This document shows, one piece after another, positions 61,620-64,000 of a stretch of 64,000 nt of DNA. The stretch's first letter is position 1. Each line of letters begins with the position of its first letter. Origin of the DNA: Gemmobacter lutimaris (GTDB lineage Bacteria; Pseudomonadota; Alphaproteobacteria; Rhodobacterales; Rhodobacteraceae). The stretch spans positions 92,975 through 156,974 of the forward strand of contig NZ_QXXQ01000010.1 in the NCBI RefSeq assembly GCF_003570715.1, read 5' to 3'. A program made the translations under genes and the position numbers. Under the pieces are notes generated by a model. That model worked only from the letters and a program-made list of their open reading frames with translations. It had not been told where the DNA came from and ran no database searches.

Positions 61620-61637
61620 GGGGCGCCACGGCACCCC
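61620..61637 (-). terminator. Possible hairpin between urtA and urtB
   Basis: On the minus strand GGGGTGCC can pair with GGCGCCCC with one G-U pair and a very short loop, in the 52-base gap after urtA. Such an element would keep the binding protein in excess over the permeases, but the stem is imperfect and no T-run follows. Confidence 0.3.
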
Positions 61638-61649
61638 CCGCGAATCAGA

Positions 61650-62948
61650 TCAGTAGTTGGAGGTCAGCTGCACGCAGGTCTTGGTCTCGGTGTTATACAT
61701 GCCGCATTTCAGGTCTTTCCAATCCGACTCCAGAACCGCCGATTCCGGGAGGAAATCGGTCCAGGCGTCGCCGGGCACCGGCTCAGTCTGGCTGATGATA
61801 TCAAACTGGCCATCGGCGCGGATCTCGCCGATCAGCACGGGCTTGGTCAGGTGATGGTTGGGCAGCATCTCGGCCATGCCGCCGGTCAGGTTGGGGAACT
61901 TCTGCCCGACCATGGCGTCGATCACCGGATCGACCGCCGTGGTCCCCGCCGCTGTCACCGCATTCACCCACATGTTGAAGCCGATATAATGCGCTTCCAT
62001 CGGGTCGTTGGTGACGCGCTTGTCATCCTTGATGAACTTGTGCCACGCCTCGATGAACGATTTGTTCTCGGGCGTATCGGCCGACATGAAATAGTTCCAT
62101 GCCGCCAGATGGCCGACGAGGTTGGTGGTATCCAGCCCCGAAAGCTCTTCCTCGCCGACCGAGAAGGCCACAACCGGGATCTTGTCAGCAGTGACACCCG
62201 CCGCCGCCAACTCCTTGTAGAAACCGATATTGGCGTCACCGTTGATGGTAGAAACCACGCCGACCTTCTTGCCATCGGCCCCCAGCGCCACCACATCGGC
62301 CACGATCTTCGACCAGTCGCTGTGCCCGAACGGGGTGTAGTTGACGAAGATGTCCTCGGCCGCGATACCCTTCGACTTCAGATAGCTTTCAAGAATGTTG
62401 TTCGTGGTGCGCGGATAGACGTAATCGGTGCCCAGAAGCGCGAATTTCTCGATCCCCAACTCGTTGAGGAAGTAATCCACCGCCGGAATCGCCTGCTGGT
62501 TCGGCGCCGCGCCAGTGTAGAACACGTTCTTCGAGGACTCCTCGCCCTCGTATTGCACCGGGTAGAACAGCAGGCCGTTCAGCTCCTCGATGACCGGCAG
62601 CACCGATTTGCGGCTGACGGAGGTCCAGCAGCCGAACATCACGTCCACCTTGGACACGGTCAACAACTCGCGCGCCTTTTCGGCGAACAGCGGCCAGTCA
62701 GAGGCCGGATCGACCACCACCGCCTCAAGCTGCCGGCCCAGCACGCCGCCCTTGGCGTTCTGTTCCTCGATCAGCATCAGCATGGTGTCTTTCAGCGTGG
62801 TTTCCGAAATCGCCATGGTGCCCGACAGCGAATGCAGGACACCGATCTTGATCGGCCCTTCCTGCGCTAAGGCAAAGCGCGGCGCGGTCAGCGGCGCGGC
62901 GAGGGCGGCTGCGGCCGTGGCCAGAAGCGAGCGACGTGTCAGATTCAT
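61650..62948 (-). CDS. urtA: Urea ABC transporter substrate-binding protein UrtA
   Basis: A 432-residue periplasmic binding protein. The N-terminus MNLTRRSLLATAAAALAAP contains a twin-arginine-like RRSLLA signal, and the mature protein begins near AQEGPIKIGVLHSLSG. UrtA-type features include TMAISETTLKDTMLMLIEEQ and FGCWTSVSRKSVLPV. I choose the ATG at 62948, which has GGGGA 6 bases ahead; two in-frame ATGs lie just upstream. It begins the leftward urt operon. No urease or NtrC-type promoter was found nearby. Confidence 0.93.
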   Translation of the reverse strand: MNLTRRSLLATAAAALAAPLTAPRFALAQEGPIKIGVLHSLSGTMAISETTLKDTMLMLIEEQNAKGGVLGRQLEAVVVDPASDWPLFAEKARELLTVSKVDVMFGCWTSVSRKSVLPVIEELNGLLFYPVQYEGEESSKNVFYTGAAPNQQAIPAVDYFLNELGIEKFALLGTDYVYPRTTNNILESYLKSKGIAAEDIFVNYTPFGHSDWSKIVADVVALGADGKKVGVVSTINGDANIGFYKELAAAGVTADKIPVVAFSVGEEELSGLDTTNLVGHLAAWNYFMSADTPENKSFIEAWHKFIKDDKRVTNDPMEAHYIGFNMWVNAVTAAGTTAVDPVIDAMVGQKFPNLTGGMAEMLPNHHLTKPVLIGEIRADGQFDIISQTEPVPGDAWTDFLPESAVLESDWKDLKCGMYNTETKTCVQLTSNY

Positions 62949-63358
62949 ATCCATTCCCCGTTGCATGCCGGGATCGGGCCGCGCCTGCGAACAGGGCGCG
63001 GCAATGCCGGTCCGACGTTTGTTCTTGTCCGTTTGCGGCAGAGTCCGCGGCCGTCCGGGCCTGCGGTATGCTGCCACATGAGAAACTAAGCCGCAGGGGC
63101 ACCCCTCCGGCAAGCCGTACGCCGCATCGCAGAAACTTCGCCTTCGCCGATGCAGAAATTCCGGTCAAAAAAACGGCAGACTGCCATCCCACGCCACAGA
63201 TTTATGCGGGCGCCGAACGAATATGGCGGTTTTGCACGGAAATGCTTCGAATTTGAATGATTCCGTTGCCGGTTTTTCCGGCAGCGCCGCGTCGCACGCA
63301 GCATTTGATCCGGTTCATTACATATGCAATGAGGGGAGAAGCAGCAAAATGGCAGTCC
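62949..63358. promoter_or_regulatory. Divergent region between urtA and the marR gene
   Basis: About 410 bases without a convincing gene. Near urtA is a hairpin (62978-63002), GCCGCGCC and GGCGCGGC around a 9-base loop, in the transcript leader. A run of seven A residues is at 63167-63173. Next to marR lies a pseudo-palindrome, listed separately. I found no ykkC/guanidine riboswitch pattern and no correctly spaced sigma54 promoter. Confidence 0.45.
63316..63331. promoter_or_regulatory. Pseudo-palindrome upstream of the distal marR gene
   Basis: CATTACATATGCAATG is a 16-bp near-perfect inverted repeat with one mismatched pair. It lies 28 bases before the preferred marR start and is a likely autoregulatory operator. 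Its core CATATGCA also occurs in the TRAP promoter spacer palindrome at 29742-29751. Confidence 0.5.
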
Positions 63359-63796
63359 ATGCAACTGGAATCCTTCTTCCCCTATCGTCTGGCGGTTGTC
63401 GCCGAAGCCTTTTCCCGCCAGCTGGTCGAGGTTTACGGCCACGCCCATGGCCTGACGCGCGAGGAATGGCGGCTTCTGTTCCTCATCGAGGGTGCGGAAG
63501 AGATCAATTCGCTGGAACTGGCCCGGCGCACCACATTGGACAAGGTGCAGGTAAGCCGTGCAACCCAGCGGCTTGAAGACAAGGGGCTGATCCTGCGGTC
63601 AATCCCCGCCACGGATCGGCGGCTGCGGCTTTACACCATCACGCCGCTGGGCCGGAGCACATTTGCGCAGGCTTTCAGGCAGGTCGAGGCACGGGCGAAT
63701 GCCATTCTTGGCGCCATGTCTGTCGAAGAACGCGCGGCCCTGGAAACGGGGCTTGCCGCCCTGCATCGCGCGGTGACCGGTCAGGCCAAGGCCTGA
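63359..63796 (+). CDS. MarR-family transcriptional regulator
   Basis: A 145-residue MarR protein. The winged helix shows GLTREEWRLLFLIEGAEEIN, LARRTTLDKVQVSRATQRLE and the wing RSIPATDRRLRLYTIT. The start is uncertain: the ATG at 63359 is preferred because an ATG at 63329 falls inside the pseudo-palindrome, but GAGGGGAG (63331-63338) sits oddly between them. Its target is unknown; it diverges from urtA. Confidence 0.85.
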   Translation: MQLESFFPYRLAVVAEAFSRQLVEVYGHAHGLTREEWRLLFLIEGAEEINSLELARRTTLDKVQVSRATQRLEDKGLILRSIPATDRRLRLYTITPLGRSTFAQAFRQVEARANAILGAMSVEERAALETGLAALHRAVTGQAKA

Positions 63797-63815
63797 CCGG
63801 CAGTTTCAGGCCACT

Positions 63816-64000
63816 TCAGGCTTGGAGTTCTTGCCACATTTGTTGATCTCGGATTGCGGTCCAGATGCGTGGAGTGTCGATGCCTTTTGCTTCGTCGTAT
63901 GCGCGAGCGACGTTGAAGGGGAGGCAGTGTTCGTAGATGGCGTAGTTTGCGAATTTGGGGTCGCAGGCGGCGCGGACGGCGTCCCATGCTTCTTTGAGGG
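63816..64000 (-). CDS. C-terminal part of an unidentified protein (partial)
   Basis: The last 61 residues of a leftward gene are visible, ending at TGA 63816-63818. It contains FANYAIYEHCLPFNVARAYD and ends TAIRDQQMWQELQA. Codon use differs from the rest of the window, for example many CAA and few CAG for glutamine, and the DNA is less GC-rich. I do not recognise the family. The uninterrupted, amphipathic frame and normal stop suggest a real gene that continues off the window. Confidence 0.5.
   Translation of the reverse strand, partial: LKEAWDAVRAACDPKFANYAIYEHCLPFNVARAYDEAKGIDTPRIWTAIRDQQMWQELQA

Noticed and set aside
62949..63200. NtrC/sigma54 promoter for urtA
   Set aside because: TGGC and GC elements occur (for example TGGCAGCATACCGC on the minus strand), but the spacing is one base short of the invariant distance.
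62949..63358. Guanidine (ykkC) riboswitch ahead of the urea transporter
   Set aside because: The conserved ACGA and CCGUUCUACC-type segments are not visible; only generic GC hairpins occur.
56875..63358. Urease or urea-catabolism genes next to the urea transporter
   Set aside because: No ure gene or urea amidolyase is present within the window; only the transporter is encoded.

Overview
The window reads as chromosome from a flagellated alphaproteobacterium, most likely Rhodobacteraceae (Rhodobacter/Gemmobacter-like). This is inferred from the high GC content and GC-rich codon use, dense operons with ATGA/TGATG stop-start overlaps, an erythritol locus resembling that of rhizobia and Brucella, and a GC-hairpin intergenic repeat ending in GGGATATTTG that I associate with this family. 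I see no tRNA, rRNA, CRISPR array, insertion sequence or prophage. The two ends are cut: a sugar ABC transporter ATPase on the left and an unidentified gene on the right.

Layout. (1) 1-14363, erythritol and sugar-phosphate metabolism. A leftward ABC transporter piece (ATPase, DUF2291) faces eryA-eryB-eryC-iron-type alcohol dehydrogenase-eryD. A transketolase gene diverges from eryR-tpiB-rpiB-fructose bisphosphatase-fructose bisphosphate aldolase, with an array of TCACA repeats between them. Together these can take erythritol to D-erythrose-4-phosphate and on into the pentose and heptose phosphate pool. (2) 14357-31309, an accessory catabolic island whose substrate I cannot name. It has two AMP-forming acyl-CoA ligases, a RutA-like flavin enzyme, a cyclase/isatin-hydrolase-type metal hydrolase, an Asp/Glu-racemase-like protein, a thiolase-like protein without its usual cysteine paired with a DUF35-SDR fusion, Ohr, a LysR regulator, an HpcH aldolase, a quinone oxidoreductase, an EthD-like protein, a TRAP transporter and a GlcD-type FAD enzyme. 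(3) 31373-35185, a copper-bufferin (DUF2282/MNIO) operon divergent from its ECF sigma factor and NrsF anti-sigma factor, with a good SigF-type promoter.

(4) 35201-46082, aerobic 2-aminobenzoate (anthranilate) degradation through the CoA thioester: 2-aminobenzoate-CoA ligase, RidA, thioesterase, cupin, acyl-CoA dehydrogenase, enoyl-CoA hydratase, MarR, SDR and the two-domain 2-aminobenzoyl-CoA monooxygenase/reductase, divergent from 3-hydroxyacyl-CoA dehydrogenase and thiolase. (5) 46174-51908, flagellar genes motB, flgE, flgK, flgL, flgI. (6) 52071-56874, a TMADH/dienoyl-CoA-reductase-type flavoenzyme, a small helical protein, exported MsrA, and a class IV aminotransferase coupled to a sulfotransferase-like gene. 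(7) 56875-63796, the urea ABC transporter urtABCDE (leftward) and a divergent MarR gene.

The most interesting thread joins islands 2 and 4. A 16-bp palindrome, ATTTCAAG-CTTGAAAT, lies between the divergent anthranilate operons. Near-copies lie upstream of the flavin enzyme/ligase operon, overlapping the -35 of the TRAP operon, and more weakly before the HpcH aldolase. The encoded MarR is the natural candidate to bind them. The two islands may therefore be one regulon that takes up and opens an N-containing aromatic, possibly indole/isatin-like, and funnels it to 2-aminobenzoyl-CoA. This is inference and is marked as such below.
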